Assembly: GCA_016793325.1 (NCBI GenBank)
Contig: JAEUKI010000069.1
Location: 62,001 to 126,000 of the forward strand
DNA from: Myxococcales bacterium
Lineage (GTDB): Bacteria; Myxococcota_A; Polyangia; Polyangiales; Ga0077539
DNA: 64,000 nucleotides
Direction: 5' to 3'
Shown here: positions 35,903 to 44,609 of the stretch, in pieces
Layout: each line of letters opens with the position of its first letter
How positions within the stretch are numbered: position 1 is the stretch's first letter
Made by a program: the position numbers and the translations under genes
Notes under the pieces: generated by a model
Told to the model about the DNA's origin: nothing
Database searches by the model: none
What the model saw: only the letters and a program-made list of their open reading frames with translations

Positions 35903-38158
35903 TCAGTCCTTCGCGAGCGGCAAGTGGACGCGCCGGGTCTCTTGCGCGGCGACCGGCTCGCGGCGCGGCGCAGGGACGGCCACCTCGTCGCTCGAGCGCC
36001 TCCGAACGAACACCACCGCGTCGAAGATCTCCCGCGAAAACCCGTCGCCGACGCGCGTGACGCGCACGAGTCGCTGACCCTCGCGCGGCCCGACGGGCGC
36101 GACGATCACCGCGCCTTCGCGGAGCGCCGTCCACGAGGGAGGGATCTCTTCGAGCGCGAAGCCCACGGAGACCTTGTCGATGGTCGAGGGATCGACGCCC
36201 CACTGCGAAGGGTCCGTCGCGTCGCCGCTTCGAAGCTGGACGTTTGGCGTCTTTGAAAAGATGGGCGCGCCGCGGGCCGCGAGCGCCGGGTCGACTTCGA
36301 CGCCGAACACCGCTCCCGCCTCACCGACGAGCGACGAGAGGACGCTGCAGCCGAAGCCGGTCCCCGCGCCGAGGTCGAGCACGCGGTCTCCGCGCCGAAC
36401 GCCGAGCAGCGAGAACATCCTCGCGTACGCGTGAAAGGCGCTCACGGTGCTGTCTCCCGAAGCATCGAGCGGGACGGGCTCGTCGCGAACGCTCTCGGCC
36501 ACGCGATCGAGCGGAACGAACAGCTCGCGCGGCGCGTCGAGCACAGCGCTGACGACGCCGTCGACGACATCGCTTCGCGCGCCCTCGGTCCCCGCGTAGC
36601 GAAGCAGCGAGCTTCGGTGACGCTCGCGGATCTCTCGCGACGTCTTGGTGAGCAGCGCGTCCGAACGGCGGTGCGCGTCGCCGCGCGTCGATCGGCCGAG
36701 GTAGCGATGCCACGCGTAGTAGCGGTCGAGGTAGTGCAGACGCGTGCTCGCGTTGTCCTGCCGAACCTGATCGCGGATCGCTCGGACGAAATAGTCTCGC
36801 GCGGGGCCGTTGTAGACGAAGTTCTTCTCGATCTCGCTGACGATGGGGCCGAAGTGCTCGTGCTGCAGCCGCATGCGCTCGAGGTAGGTGAGCTCGCGGG
36901 ACGGATCGACCCACTCGGCGAGAAACTCTTGATCCCCGTCGTGCCACCAATCGGGGCGGTGGAACACGCAGCCGAAGCGCGCCTCCCACTGCGAGCGCTC
37001 GCTGTCGATCGGCGAGCCCGGGTACAGTCGAAACGGATCGACCGACAAAAAGCCCGTGACTCCTTTGGGGTCGAGAAACAGCTCGCGGAGGTACGCGGCG
37101 CTGCGCGCGATGCTCGACGGCGTCTCGCCCGGGTGCCCCACGATCACGTTGGCGCCCCACGGGACCTGGTGCTCCCGCGCCCACACCGAGATCTTCCGCA
37201 TGCGATCGAGGTACTCGTCGAGCCGACCCGCTTTTCGAATCGTCGCGAGGTGCGCAGGGTCGCCCGACTCGAGCCCGAACCCGAGCCCGCAGTTGGCCGC
37301 GTGAAAGAGCTCGAGGTCGACCTCGTCGATCAAGTCGACGCGGATCAAGAGCCAGAATTTCTCGACCGGAATGTTCTCGCGCGCGAGCGCTTCGAGAAAC
37401 TTTCGACGCCACGAGACCTTCATTCCGAAGAGCGCGTCGGCGACGTAGACGGTCCACGTTCGAAGATCGAGAAACGCGTGCAGCGATCGGATCTCTTCGA
37501 CCGCGCGCTCGATCGAGAGGGCGCGCCAGCTCACCTCGCGCTTCGCGCGCTCCATGCAAAACGCGCAGTCGAAGGGGCACCCGCGCGAGAAGTACACCTG
37601 CGCTTGCGAGTTGACCCGTCGCGCGATCGAGCGGTACCGAGCGAGGAAGCTCCAGTCGCTCGGCGGCAGGTCGTCGAGCACGTCGACGGGGTCGGGACCC
37701 AGGATTTCTCCACGCAAAGGCGCGCCGCCCGAGACCGACTCGATCACGCGCACCATGGGCTTTTCGCCCTCGCCCACGATGCACACGTCGAACGGCGACC
37801 CGTCGTACACGATGTCGCCGGGGCGCGCGCTCGCGTGGTAGCCGCCCGCGACGATCACGGCGTTGGGATAGAGCGCTCGCGCGGCCTCTGCGATGGCGAC
37901 GCACTTGAGGTAGTCGAAGCTCGAGTACACGCCGAGCGCGATGACGTCGTAGCCGTCACCGTGGTCGCCCGCGAGCAACGAGGGGAGCGACACCGGTCCG
38001 AACGCGCGCTCGGTCTCGATGTCGCGAATGTCGATCTTCGCGCCCGTCCGCGAGCGCGCGTACGTCGCGAGCAACACGAGCTGTGGAACCCCGAAGTTTC
38101 CCGCGGCGGCGCCGTCGGTCCCGGGCCAGAGGAGCAGCACGCGAACGGGGCGACTCAT
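35903..38158 (-). CDS. B12-binding-type radical SAM enzyme fused to PCMT-like methyltransferase
   Basis: This is a 751-residue fusion. Residues 1-150 look like the cobalamin-binding-type domain of class B radical SAM enzymes (VLLLWPGTDG, VIALGVYSSFDY, VIVAGGYHASARPGD, DVCIVGEGEKPM); the DxHxxG histidine motif is not obvious. Residues 187-400 are the radical SAM barrel with the [4Fe-4S] cysteines Cys194, Cys198 and Cys201 (SRGCPFDCAFC). Residues about 500-720 resemble protein-L-isoaspartate O-methyltransferase: LDAPRELFVPLDRV, GDRVLDLGAGTGFGCSVLSSLVG, SGDATD, AVIVAPVG and QRLVRVTR. So one chain holds a radical and a polar SAM-dependent methylation module. The start overlaps a 23-codon open frame by ATGA. 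Likely roles are C-methylation or ring formation plus O-methylation on an unknown substrate. Confidence 0.88.
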   Translation of the reverse strand: MSRPVRVLLLWPGTDGAAAGNFGVPQLVLLATYARSRTGAKIDIRDIETERAFGPVSLPSLLAGDHGDGYDVIALGVYSSFDYLKCVAIAEAARALYPNAVIVAGGYHASARPGDIVYDGSPFDVCIVGEGEKPMVRVIESVSGGAPLRGEILGPDPVDVLDDLPPSDWSFLARYRSIARRVNSQAQVYFSRGCPFDCAFCMERAKREVSWRALSIERAVEEIRSLHAFLDLRTWTVYVADALFGMKVSWRRKFLEALARENIPVEKFWLLIRVDLIDEVDLELFHAANCGLGFGLESGDPAHLATIRKAGRLDEYLDRMRKISVWAREHQVPWGANVIVGHPGETPSSIARSAAYLRELFLDPKGVTGFLSVDPFRLYPGSPIDSERSQWEARFGCVFHRPDWWHDGDQEFLAEWVDPSRELTYLERMRLQHEHFGPIVSEIEKNFVYNGPARDYFVRAIRDQVRQDNASTRLHYLDRYYAWHRYLGRSTRGDAHRRSDALLTKTSREIRERHRSSLLRYAGTEGARSDVVDGVVSAVLDAPRELFVPLDRVAESVRDEPVPLDASGDSTVSAFHAYARMFSLLGVRRGDRVLDLGAGTGFGCSVLSSLVGEAGAVFGVEVDPALAARGAPIFSKTPNVQLRSGDATDPSQWGVDPSTIDKVSVGFALEEIPPSWTALREGAVIVAPVGPREGQRLVRVTRVGDGFSREIFDAVVFVRRRSSDEVAVPAPRREPVAAQETRRVHLPLAKD

Positions 38159-38226
38159 GATCGATCTCCGTCGATCGGCGTCGTGTGCGCGAGCCGTGCC
38201 TGCGCGGACCTGTTGCGCGTCATCAT
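38155..38226 (-). CDS. Possible 23-codon peptide upstream of the radical SAM fusion
   Basis: A short open frame, MMTRNRSAQARLAHTTPIDGDRS, ends in a TGA that overlaps the ATG of the radical SAM fusion (ATGA, 38155-38158). A further 11-codon frame (38223-38258) ends across its first ATG. Such chained overlaps can be translation leaders; the peptide could also be a very short substrate. The ribosome site is weak (GAGA), there are no cysteines and no clear leader/core pattern, so both readings are tentative. It may simply be chance. Confidence 0.25.
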   Translation of the reverse strand: MMTRNRSAQARLAHTTPIDGDRS

Positions 38227-38323
38227 CGTCTGTTCTCGCTTCGGATCTGTTGTGTCATTGTCGACCGACGCGCGATCGACGCCTCGCTCCGCTCGACCTC
38301 GCGCGGTGCGAACCTTCGCCGCG

Positions 38324-39427
38324 TCACACGCTCGCGCGCCGGAGTCGGTTCGCGGGAACCACCGGCGCGTCGCCCTTGCGCGCCGCGCGCAGCTTCGCGC
38401 GAAACGCGTCATCCACGTGCTGTGCGACGAACGGATCGAGGGGGTTGTCCTTGCCGAGCACCGCGACGCCCGCAGCGCCGCAGCCGCCGACGCACGTTCG
38501 CTTGTGCGGGCACGGCGCGCAAAACTCCGGCGTGACGTCTCGATAGTGCGTCACGAGCGGCGCTTCGACGAGCGCCGCAAACGACTCGGTCTCGCCATAG
38601 CCAATGACGTCCGCGTGGAGCGTGCAGTTGCGCAGCTCTCCCTTGGGCCCGAGCGCAAACTCTTGCATCTCGGTCCCGATCGGGCAGCCGCCGAAGCGAA
38701 CGTGCGGATAGTCGCTGTGCTCGATCACGCACGGCGGCATCGGCATGGTGACTTGCAGGTCCATCTTGTGGTCGCGCCCGCGCGCCTCGGCCTGCTCGAG
38801 CGCGGCGACCATGTCCGAGCGCGAAGGCAGCAGCTCTGCGACGTTGGAGGCCGCGTAGCCCGCCGGCGAAAACCGCGAGAGCGCGACGCTCTTGACCCCG
38901 AGCCGACGAAATTGATCGAGGATCTCGCCGACGTGATGGGCGTTCTTGCGCGAGATCACGATGCAGCCGCACACGGTGACGCCGTGCATTTTCAGCAGCG
39001 AAATGCCCCGCAGCGTCTTGTCGTAGTGGCCCTCTCCGACGTGCGCCTCGTGCTGCTCCTTGGTCGCGCCGTCGAGGGTGACCTGCACGAAGTACGGCTT
39101 GTACGGGGCGAGCCGCTTGGCGATCGCCTCGGTCACCATCCCGCCGTTCGAGATGATCTGCGCGCCGACCCCGTGCTTCTTGATCACGTCCATGACTTCG
39201 AAGAAGTCTTGCCGCGCGAACGGCTCTCCGCCGGTGAGCGTGACGTGATCGAACTCCACTTCGGTCAACGCCTTGTCGACGAGCGACAGCAGCGTCTCGG
39301 TCGGGAGCGCCCCGACGGACTTGCCGCCGTCCTCGCGAAAATCGTTGTAGCAGTAGCCGCACTTCTGATTGCAGAAGCTCGTCAACTCGATCGCGAGCGC
39401 GTAGCGCTTGGGGCGTTGGGTGGCCAT
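38324..39427 (-). CDS. Radical SAM/SPASM protein
   Basis: This 367-residue radical SAM enzyme starts at the ATG at 39427, with the cluster cysteines at 19, 23 and 26 (CNQKCGYC). Radical SAM words follow: VTLTGGEPFARQDFFEVM and QIISNGGMVTE. The C-terminal part has a SPASM-type set of cysteines (FGGCPIGTEM, LRNCTLH, FCAPCPHKRTCVGGC) that would bind one or two auxiliary clusters. SPASM enzymes commonly modify ribosomal peptides (PqqE, MftC) or proteins (anSME). No obvious precursor or anSME target motif is adjacent. It precedes the fusion gene by 165 bases on the same strand, and both lie in the minus-strand run down to 34439, so a common pathway is likely. Confidence 0.9.
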   Translation of the reverse strand: MATQRPKRYALAIELTSFCNQKCGYCYNDFREDGGKSVGALPTETLLSLVDKALTEVEFDHVTLTGGEPFARQDFFEVMDVIKKHGVGAQIISNGGMVTEAIAKRLAPYKPYFVQVTLDGATKEQHEAHVGEGHYDKTLRGISLLKMHGVTVCGCIVISRKNAHHVGEILDQFRRLGVKSVALSRFSPAGYAASNVAELLPSRSDMVAALEQAEARGRDHKMDLQVTMPMPPCVIEHSDYPHVRFGGCPIGTEMQEFALGPKGELRNCTLHADVIGYGETESFAALVEAPLVTHYRDVTPEFCAPCPHKRTCVGGCGAAGVAVLGKDNPLDPFVAQHVDDAFRAKLRAARKGDAPVVPANRLRRASV

Positions 39428-39484
39428 CGGTGCACGGAAGCTTGGCACATCGCGGGCCTCCGTGCGTAGCCGTGCTGCGTTCTG

Positions 39485-40192
39485 TCAGCGGGCGGGGGCG
39501 AGCGTTCCAGGCGCGGAGGGAGCGTCCTGATAGGGCCTCGGCGGGCGCGCGGCGACGAGCGCCATCCCCGCGAGCGAGGCGACGAGGACTGCGAAGAGCC
39601 CGTGAACGACCTGCGCGCGGCTCGAAGCGTCGCGCCCCGCGTTGTGCTGATCGACCGCGATCACGCCGTGCGCGATGTCGTACACGACGAGCATCATCGC
39701 AGCGGGGCCCGTCCAAAGCAGCCCCGCCCGCGTGCCCCAGAGGATGAGCGACCAGACCGCGACGAAGAGGATCGCGCCCATCACCGGTTGTCGCGCGTGA
39801 ACGTGCGCCGCGCCCGCGAACAGAACGCCCACGACCACGCCGCGTCGGTAGCGAAAATCGCGCACCTTCGGGCCGTCGTCCTCTTCGGTCTCGCGCCGCG
39901 CGCGGTACGCAGACTCGCGAAGCTCGTCGCCCGCGCGCTGCTCGGCGACGGCGTCGGCGGACTCGTCGTCGAGGGTCATCGCCTCGAGCGCGCGCAGGCC
40001 CGCCTCTTGGTCCGCGCGGGCGACCATGAGCCGAATGTCCACGACGATCGTGAAGCGATCGAGGAGCGCGCTCGTTCCTGTGCCCTTCAGCCGGGCCCGA
40101 ACGTCGTGCTCTCGCAAGAACGCGAGCGCAAGCTCTGCGTCGAACGCGTTGTCGAAGCGCCTGAGCTCAACTTCGTCTTCTTCGGCTGCCAC
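39485..40192 (-). CDS. DUF2007-like membrane protein
   Basis: This is a 235-residue protein. The GTG at 40192 is preferred because GAGGAG lies about 10 bases before it. Residues 8-70 (VELRRFDNAFDAELALAFLREHDVRARLKG, IRLMVARADQEAGLRALEAM) match the small DUF2007 or 'putative signal transducing' domain. An acidic linker (about 75-105) follows, then three to four hydrophobic helices (VVVGVLFAGAAHVHARQPVMG, ILFVAVWSLILWG, AAMMLVVYDIAHGVI, HGLFAVLVASLAGMALVAA). DUF2007 is also found before rhomboid-like or membrane domains. The role is unknown. It is divergent from the next gene at 40312. Confidence 0.7.
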   Translation of the reverse strand: MAAEEDEVELRRFDNAFDAELALAFLREHDVRARLKGTGTSALLDRFTIVVDIRLMVARADQEAGLRALEAMTLDDESADAVAEQRAGDELRESAYRARRETEEDDGPKVRDFRYRRGVVVGVLFAGAAHVHARQPVMGAILFVAVWSLILWGTRAGLLWTGPAAMMLVVYDIAHGVIAVDQHNAGRDASSRAQVVHGLFAVLVASLAGMALVAARPPRPYQDAPSAPGTLAPAR

Positions 40193-40311
40193 TGACTTCG
40201 AACTCCTCGAGGAACGCAACACGTTTGGGGCCGCTGCACTTTCGAGCGGCGCGCTGGTGTAGCACTCTCCACGACGAACCGCTGTCGGGATACACTGGTC
40301 GGACATCCTCA

Positions 40312-41514
40312 ATGCCCTCATGGCAACGCTTGCCGCATCGGTGGGGTCCGCTCACCATGATCGCGCCGCTCTCGAAGTCCCACGGCGCATCGCGTTGGCT
40401 CGCCCGCCACGAGGTGCTCGAACGACTCGTGTGGGTCGATCGCATGGACGACGGTCCGGGCTCCATCGAGCCTCCGTTCGACCCGCGCACAGCCCACGCG
40501 GGAACGGCGAACATGCTCGCGATCGAGCGCTGCGCGCCTGCGGCGATCGACGCCCCTTCGGTCGCGATGGTGACCGAATTCGTCCCCTCGATCAGCGTCG
40601 AGGAGGCGCTGTCGGGCGCGAGCCGAGTGTGGAGGTCGGAGCGCGACGCGCTGGCAAGCGTCCGCGGCCTGATCGAGCCCATGCGACACGTCCTCGCGGA
40701 GACCCGCGCTTCGCTCGATCGCGCGGCGCTCGCGGTCGACGCGGACGGACACCTCTTCGTGGCGCGCACGATCAACGCCCCGAGCGCGTCGGGAGACCGC
40801 GAGTCCATCGCACGCAAGACCCTCGTCGCGCTGGTGGCAGACCTCGCCAACGCCACAGGAGGCACGCTCTCGGTCTCGCTCGCAACGGAGATTTCGGCGC
40901 GGCCTCCTGCGGATCTCGCCGCACTCGACGCGTTGTTCTCGTCGCATTTTGGCTTGGATTTTGGCCGGCACTTCGCGAGTCCTCCTGCGACCGTGTCCGT
41001 CGACCCGTCGTCGGCGCCCGCGTCGCTCGAGGCCGAGCCGCTCGCGTCCGCGAAGCTCGCGCGCCTCGCCGTTCGAAACACAGCGATCGACGCGCTCCCC
41101 GCGGCGGACGAGGTCGCGACGCACGTCGTCGACGCGATCCGCGCGCGGCTCCCGCTCTGCGCCAACCGTCTCGTGCTGCTCGCGAACGTCGAGCGCGCCC
41201 GCGACGCGCTCCGCGAGCTCAGCATTCGCGATTCATCGATCGACCCGAGGGCCCTTGCGCTGCTCGGGCCGCTCGAGCCCACGTGGATTCCGCTGCACCC
41301 GGACATGGCGCAACAGACGGTGGTCGTCGACGGCGGCGAGGTGACGCTCTGTCCGATGCAGTGGGACGAGCTCCAAGCGACCGCGAGCTGCGAGGGCGCG
41401 GAGGTGCGCTTCTGCGTCGCGTGCGCGAGGGCCGTCCGGTCCGTCGTGGTGGGCGGGTCGCATCGCGTGGTCGCAGCCAACGTGTGCGCGTTCAACAAGC
41501 GTCGCCGCGCGTGA
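40312..41514 (+). CDS. Hypothetical protein, kinase-lobe-like layout
   Basis: About 400 residues with no signal peptide or membrane helix; I cannot assign a family. The ATG at 40312 is used, and another at 40357 is possible; neither has a clear ribosome site. The N-terminal 200 residues (VLERLVWVDRMDD, TANMLAIERCAPAAIDAPSV, MVTEFVPSISVEEALSG, LDRAALAVDADGHLFVARTIN) vaguely recall a degenerate protein-kinase lobe ('MVTEFVPSISVEEAL' like a hinge, 'AALAVDADGHLF' like a catalytic loop) but no catalytic motif is present. The C-terminus has a CVAC pair (RFCVACARAV) that may bind zinc. It converges on the next gene with 5 bases between stops. Confidence 0.6.
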   Translation: MPSWQRLPHRWGPLTMIAPLSKSHGASRWLARHEVLERLVWVDRMDDGPGSIEPPFDPRTAHAGTANMLAIERCAPAAIDAPSVAMVTEFVPSISVEEALSGASRVWRSERDALASVRGLIEPMRHVLAETRASLDRAALAVDADGHLFVARTINAPSASGDRESIARKTLVALVADLANATGGTLSVSLATEISARPPADLAALDALFSSHFGLDFGRHFASPPATVSVDPSSAPASLEAEPLASAKLARLAVRNTAIDALPAADEVATHVVDAIRARLPLCANRLVLLANVERARDALRELSIRDSSIDPRALALLGPLEPTWIPLHPDMAQQTVVVDGGEVTLCPMQWDELQATASCEGAEVRFCVACARAVRSVVVGGSHRVVAANVCAFNKRRRA

Positions 41515-41519
41515 CGCCT

Positions 41520-42161
41520 TCAGCGGTGCGATCGATCTACGCGCTGAACGGCGGCGAGCGCCGCGTTGAGTCGCCGCGCGATGAACCGCACCGCGCCTTT
41601 CTCAGCGACAGCGACGTCGATGGGAATCGTGAAGCCCGAGCGCAGCACCACGACGAGCTGCCACTTCCAGCGCCACCTCGGGTGTCGCTGATAGCCGAAC
41701 CCGAAGATGTGCGCGCTCTCGATTCGACGCCACCCCATCACGCCCTTCGGCGTCGTTTGCGTCGCGAACAGCGCTTCGTCTAGGCGCAGATCCTGGCTCC
41801 GCATGGCCCACGCGAGCGCCGCGAGCGGAACGATGCACGTCATGATCGTCAACGACACCCCCGAGCAGAGCGCCTCGGGAGTTGCACCGGAGAACACCGA
41901 CGCGAGCGCGCAGCCCCACGCGAGCACGATCAGCGTCGCCAGGATCCCGCGGCGCTTGCGCCTCGCGGGTGAAGCCCTCAGCCGCGCAGCGAACGGAGCT
42001 TCCGTCGTGACCTCGAGGTCGATCGATGACGGCGCGACCATCGCGCCCTCGAGGACCACGGTCTCTTGCATTCGAACGGCGAGCGTCTTCGACTGCGCAA
42101 CCGGCGCGACCGGTTCGTCGACGTCTCGCGTTCCGACGCGTAGGGGCTCGTCGTCGCGCAC
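41520..42161 (-). CDS. Hypothetical membrane protein (PH-like layout)
   Basis: Probable 213-residue inner-membrane protein. It starts at a GTG (42161), 5 bases after the stop of the upstream gene. Residues about 75-120 hold two close hydrophobic segments (ILATLIVLAWGCALASVF and LTIMTCIVPLAALAWAM), followed by a soluble, beta-rich C-terminal domain (LRLDEALFATQTTPKG, ESAHIFGFGYQR, WQLVVVLRSGFTIPIDVA) that resembles bacterial PH-like domains sitting after two helices. It shares this layout with its neighbour, suggesting an old duplication. No function is known. Confidence 0.65.
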   Translation of the reverse strand: MRDDEPLRVGTRDVDEPVAPVAQSKTLAVRMQETVVLEGAMVAPSSIDLEVTTEAPFAARLRASPARRKRRGILATLIVLAWGCALASVFSGATPEALCSGVSLTIMTCIVPLAALAWAMRSQDLRLDEALFATQTTPKGVMGWRRIESAHIFGFGYQRHPRWRWKWQLVVVLRSGFTIPIDVAVAEKGAVRFIARRLNAALAAVQRVDRSHR

Positions 42162-42166
42162 GTCGA

Positions 42167-42811
42167 TCAGCTCCGGTAGTGGCTCTGCGCGCGCAGCCGT
42201 GTGAGCTCTTCATTGAGCTTCGCGACGACGTACGCCACGTGCAGCGGCTCGTGGAGATTGCACCGGACGGCGCGCACCTCGCCGTCGCGATCCAACACGA
42301 CGATTCGCGTCCCCGTCGCAGCGCTCTGCACGCCGATCGCGAAGATCGTGCGCACGTCGAACGTCGACTCACCGGGCTCGATCGCGTCGATGATCCCCGA
42401 AGAAAACCGCAGCTCTGTCGCGCTCAGTTGAATCCGTGTGCCGTCGAGCGTCGACGCGACGCTCTTGGCGAGCATGATCGCGAGCGGTCCGCCGACGGCG
42501 AGCGCCAAGATCGTCAGCGCGACGAGGTTCGGCCCTGGTTCGATGCGGGGAACATCCAACGCGAGTCGAACGAGCCAGCATCCGAACAGCGCGCACACGA
42601 GCATGATGACCGACGTCGAAGCCGCCTTGCGCCGAAAGGCGCTCGTCGAGCGCGCGACCTCGAGCACGAACGTGTCGCCCGAACGCGCCTCGCGTAACGC
42701 GAGCGTCGAAGGTGGTTCGACGCGCGACGAAACAGTCGCGAGCGAGGCGTCCGTAGCCTCCAAGGGCGGCGCGAAGGGCGATGCGACGTCGGGTGCGCTA
42801 CGCGTGTTCAT
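42167..42811 (-). CDS. Hypothetical membrane protein (PH-like layout)
   Basis: Probable 214-residue inner-membrane protein with the same design as the downstream gene: a soluble N-terminus, two hydrophobic helices (VIMLVCALFGCWLVRLAL and LVALTILALAVGGPLAIML), then a beta-rich domain (TRIQLSATELRFSSGIID, TFDVRTIFAIGVQS, TRIVVLDRDGEVRAVRCNLHEP). The two form a tight gene pair. Possible functions are scaffold or stress-sensing, as for other bPH-domain proteins, but nothing here proves it. Confidence 0.65.
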   Translation of the reverse strand: MNTRSAPDVASPFAPPLEATDASLATVSSRVEPPSTLALREARSGDTFVLEVARSTSAFRRKAASTSVIMLVCALFGCWLVRLALDVPRIEPGPNLVALTILALAVGGPLAIMLAKSVASTLDGTRIQLSATELRFSSGIIDAIEPGESTFDVRTIFAIGVQSAATGTRIVVLDRDGEVRAVRCNLHEPLHVAYVVAKLNEELTRLRAQSHYRS

Positions 42812-42851
42812 CCGGTGCCACGAGCGGCGTGGATCGTAGCGCGCGCGTGGG

Positions 42852-44609
42852 TCAGCGCCCAGCGTCGGGCGCGAGCGTCACGGTCCCCGGGCAGAATCGC
42901 GTCGGGTTTCGATACGGCGCGACCATCGCGAGCTGCGCGTCGGTCACTTCACCCGAGCGAATGATGTCTCGATAGATCATAGCGCTCGGACGCCCAGTGC
43001 GCGGCCGCATGGGGTTGTTGAAATCCACGGAGTACAAGCCGAAGTGCGGGCAGTAGCCGCCGACCCACTCGAAGTTGTCGATCGTCGACCAGTGGTAGTA
43101 GCCGAGGATGTTCGCGCCGCGCTGGCGCGCAGAGAGCATCGCGGCGATGTGCTCGTACAAAAAGCGCGGACGGTTCGCGTCGGCCGAGTCTGCGATCCCG
43201 TTTTCGGTCACGAGGATCGGCAGTCGATACTCGTTGCCGAAGCGCACGAGGATGTCCTCGAACCCGCGCGGAAGGATGTCCCAACCGAAGTCCGTCTTCG
43301 GCAACCCGCGGTCTTGCTCTTCGGGCACGGGGAGCCCGCCCACCACGGGAATCGCTGGGATCGATCGGATCGCCGTCATCCCGTAGTAGTTGATCCCGAG
43401 GTAGTCCGCGCGGCCGCGGAGGGCGGGGTCGTTCGAGGGTTCGCCGGCGCCGATCGTTCCATCGCCGTTCGCGTCGAAATTGCCGCGGACGATGGCGTCG
43501 AAGAAGAGCCCGTGATTGAGCCAATCGGCGCGCGTCGCCGCGCGCATGTCCGCCGCGCTCGCCGCGTTCGCGGGGTAGATCCGCCGAATGTGATGCGCGA
43601 TCGAGACGTACGACGCCTGCGCGGGTGTGATCGGTCCGCCGGTCATTTCAGCGACGGTTCGATCGTTGGCCTTGATGGCGTCGTACATCCCCGCGTGCGC
43701 GTACACGAGGTTGCCGATCACGTTGATGGCGCCGTCGATCTCGAGCTGACGGCCCGGCGGAAATCGCCCGTCGAGGTAGCCCGCGAGGACGAGCACGAGC
43801 GGCTCGTTGATCGTCACGTACCAATCGACCTTGTCGCCGTACTCCGCGGCGACCACGCCGGCGTAGAGCGCCATGTCCGTGCGCATCCGCGCGTTCATCC
43901 AACCCTGCGATCGAAAGTCCATCCGCGGATCGGCGATGTAGTCCGGCATCACCCAGTGATGCACCGTCACCATCGGAACGATCCTCGGCGTACTCGATCG
44001 CAGCGCGTCGATGAGCTGGTGGTAGTACTGCTTGCCCTCGGCGCTCGCGGCAGCCCGGCACGTCGCGATCTTCGCCGCGTTGTCTCCGGTCGCGTTGCGA
44101 CACTGCTCCCAGCTCGCGCGCGTCGGAAAGAGCCGCGCCCACTCGACGCCGAAGCGATACGAGTTCTGCCCGGTCTCGCGGAGAGCGCGCACGTCCTCCA
44201 TCCATCGCGTGTACGACTGCGGTCCGTCGTCGGCGCGGTCGTTGTTGGTCACGCGACCCATCTGCTCCCAGATCGACCAGTCGGTGTTCGAGAGCTGCCC
44301 CTCGATCTGATAGCCCGCCGTCGCGCTTCCCCAGAGAAATCCCGCGGGAGGCCGCGCGCGAGGCCCCGGGCTCCACGGCTCGAGCCACGGAGGTCGACCC
44401 GCGTCCGACGGAGCGTCGAGCGTCGCGTCCGCGACGTCCGATCCACCGTCGGACGCGTCGACAACGGACGACTCGTTCGCGATATCCGAGCCGCTCGCGT
44501 CGGTCGCTGCGTCGGGCTGCGCCGGGGGATTGCTGCACCCGAACGCAAAGAGCGCGGCCCACGCGCCGAGCGCGACCCCGCGAAACGAACTCGCCGATCC
44601 AAGTTTCAT
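42852..44609 (-). CDS. GH1 family beta-glucosidase-like lipoprotein with EF-hand loop
   Basis: This is a 585-residue lipoprotein. The signal peptide ends in a lipobox FAFGC (Cys25), then an Asp/Ser-rich linker (30-75) leads to a glycoside hydrolase family 1 barrel. GH1 marks are FLWGSATAGYQIEG, YRFGVEWARLFP, the acid/base Glu269 in TINEP, YLGINYYG, and the nucleophile Glu469 in VTENG, then YYHWSTIDNFEWVGGY. Length of the barrel is typical. It should hydrolyse beta-glucosides or related sugars at the cell surface. Unusually, residues 379-390 (DANGDGTIGAGE) form a textbook calcium-binding EF-hand loop inserted before the YLGINYYG strand. The start codon is only 20 bases from the divergent selB start. 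Confidence 0.92.
   Translation of the reverse strand: MKLGSASSFRGVALGAWAALFAFGCSNPPAQPDAATDASGSDIANESSVVDASDGGSDVADATLDAPSDAGRPPWLEPWSPGPRARPPAGFLWGSATAGYQIEGQLSNTDWSIWEQMGRVTNNDRADDGPQSYTRWMEDVRALRETGQNSYRFGVEWARLFPTRASWEQCRNATGDNAAKIATCRAAASAEGKQYYHQLIDALRSSTPRIVPMVTVHHWVMPDYIADPRMDFRSQGWMNARMRTDMALYAGVVAAEYGDKVDWYVTINEPLVLVLAGYLDGRFPPGRQLEIDGAINVIGNLVYAHAGMYDAIKANDRTVAEMTGGPITPAQASYVSIAHHIRRIYPANAASAADMRAATRADWLNHGLFFDAIVRGNFDANGDGTIGAGEPSNDPALRGRADYLGINYYGMTAIRSIPAIPVVGGLPVPEEQDRGLPKTDFGWDILPRGFEDILVRFGNEYRLPILVTENGIADSADANRPRFLYEHIAAMLSARQRGANILGYYHWSTIDNFEWVGGYCPHFGLYSVDFNNPMRPRTGRPSAMIYRDIIRSGEVTDAQLAMVAPYRNPTRFCPGTVTLAPDAGR

Noticed and set aside
42852..44609. Dockerin domain in the GH1 protein
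   Set aside because: Only one EF-hand loop is present, not the paired loops of dockerins, and it lies inside the barrel.
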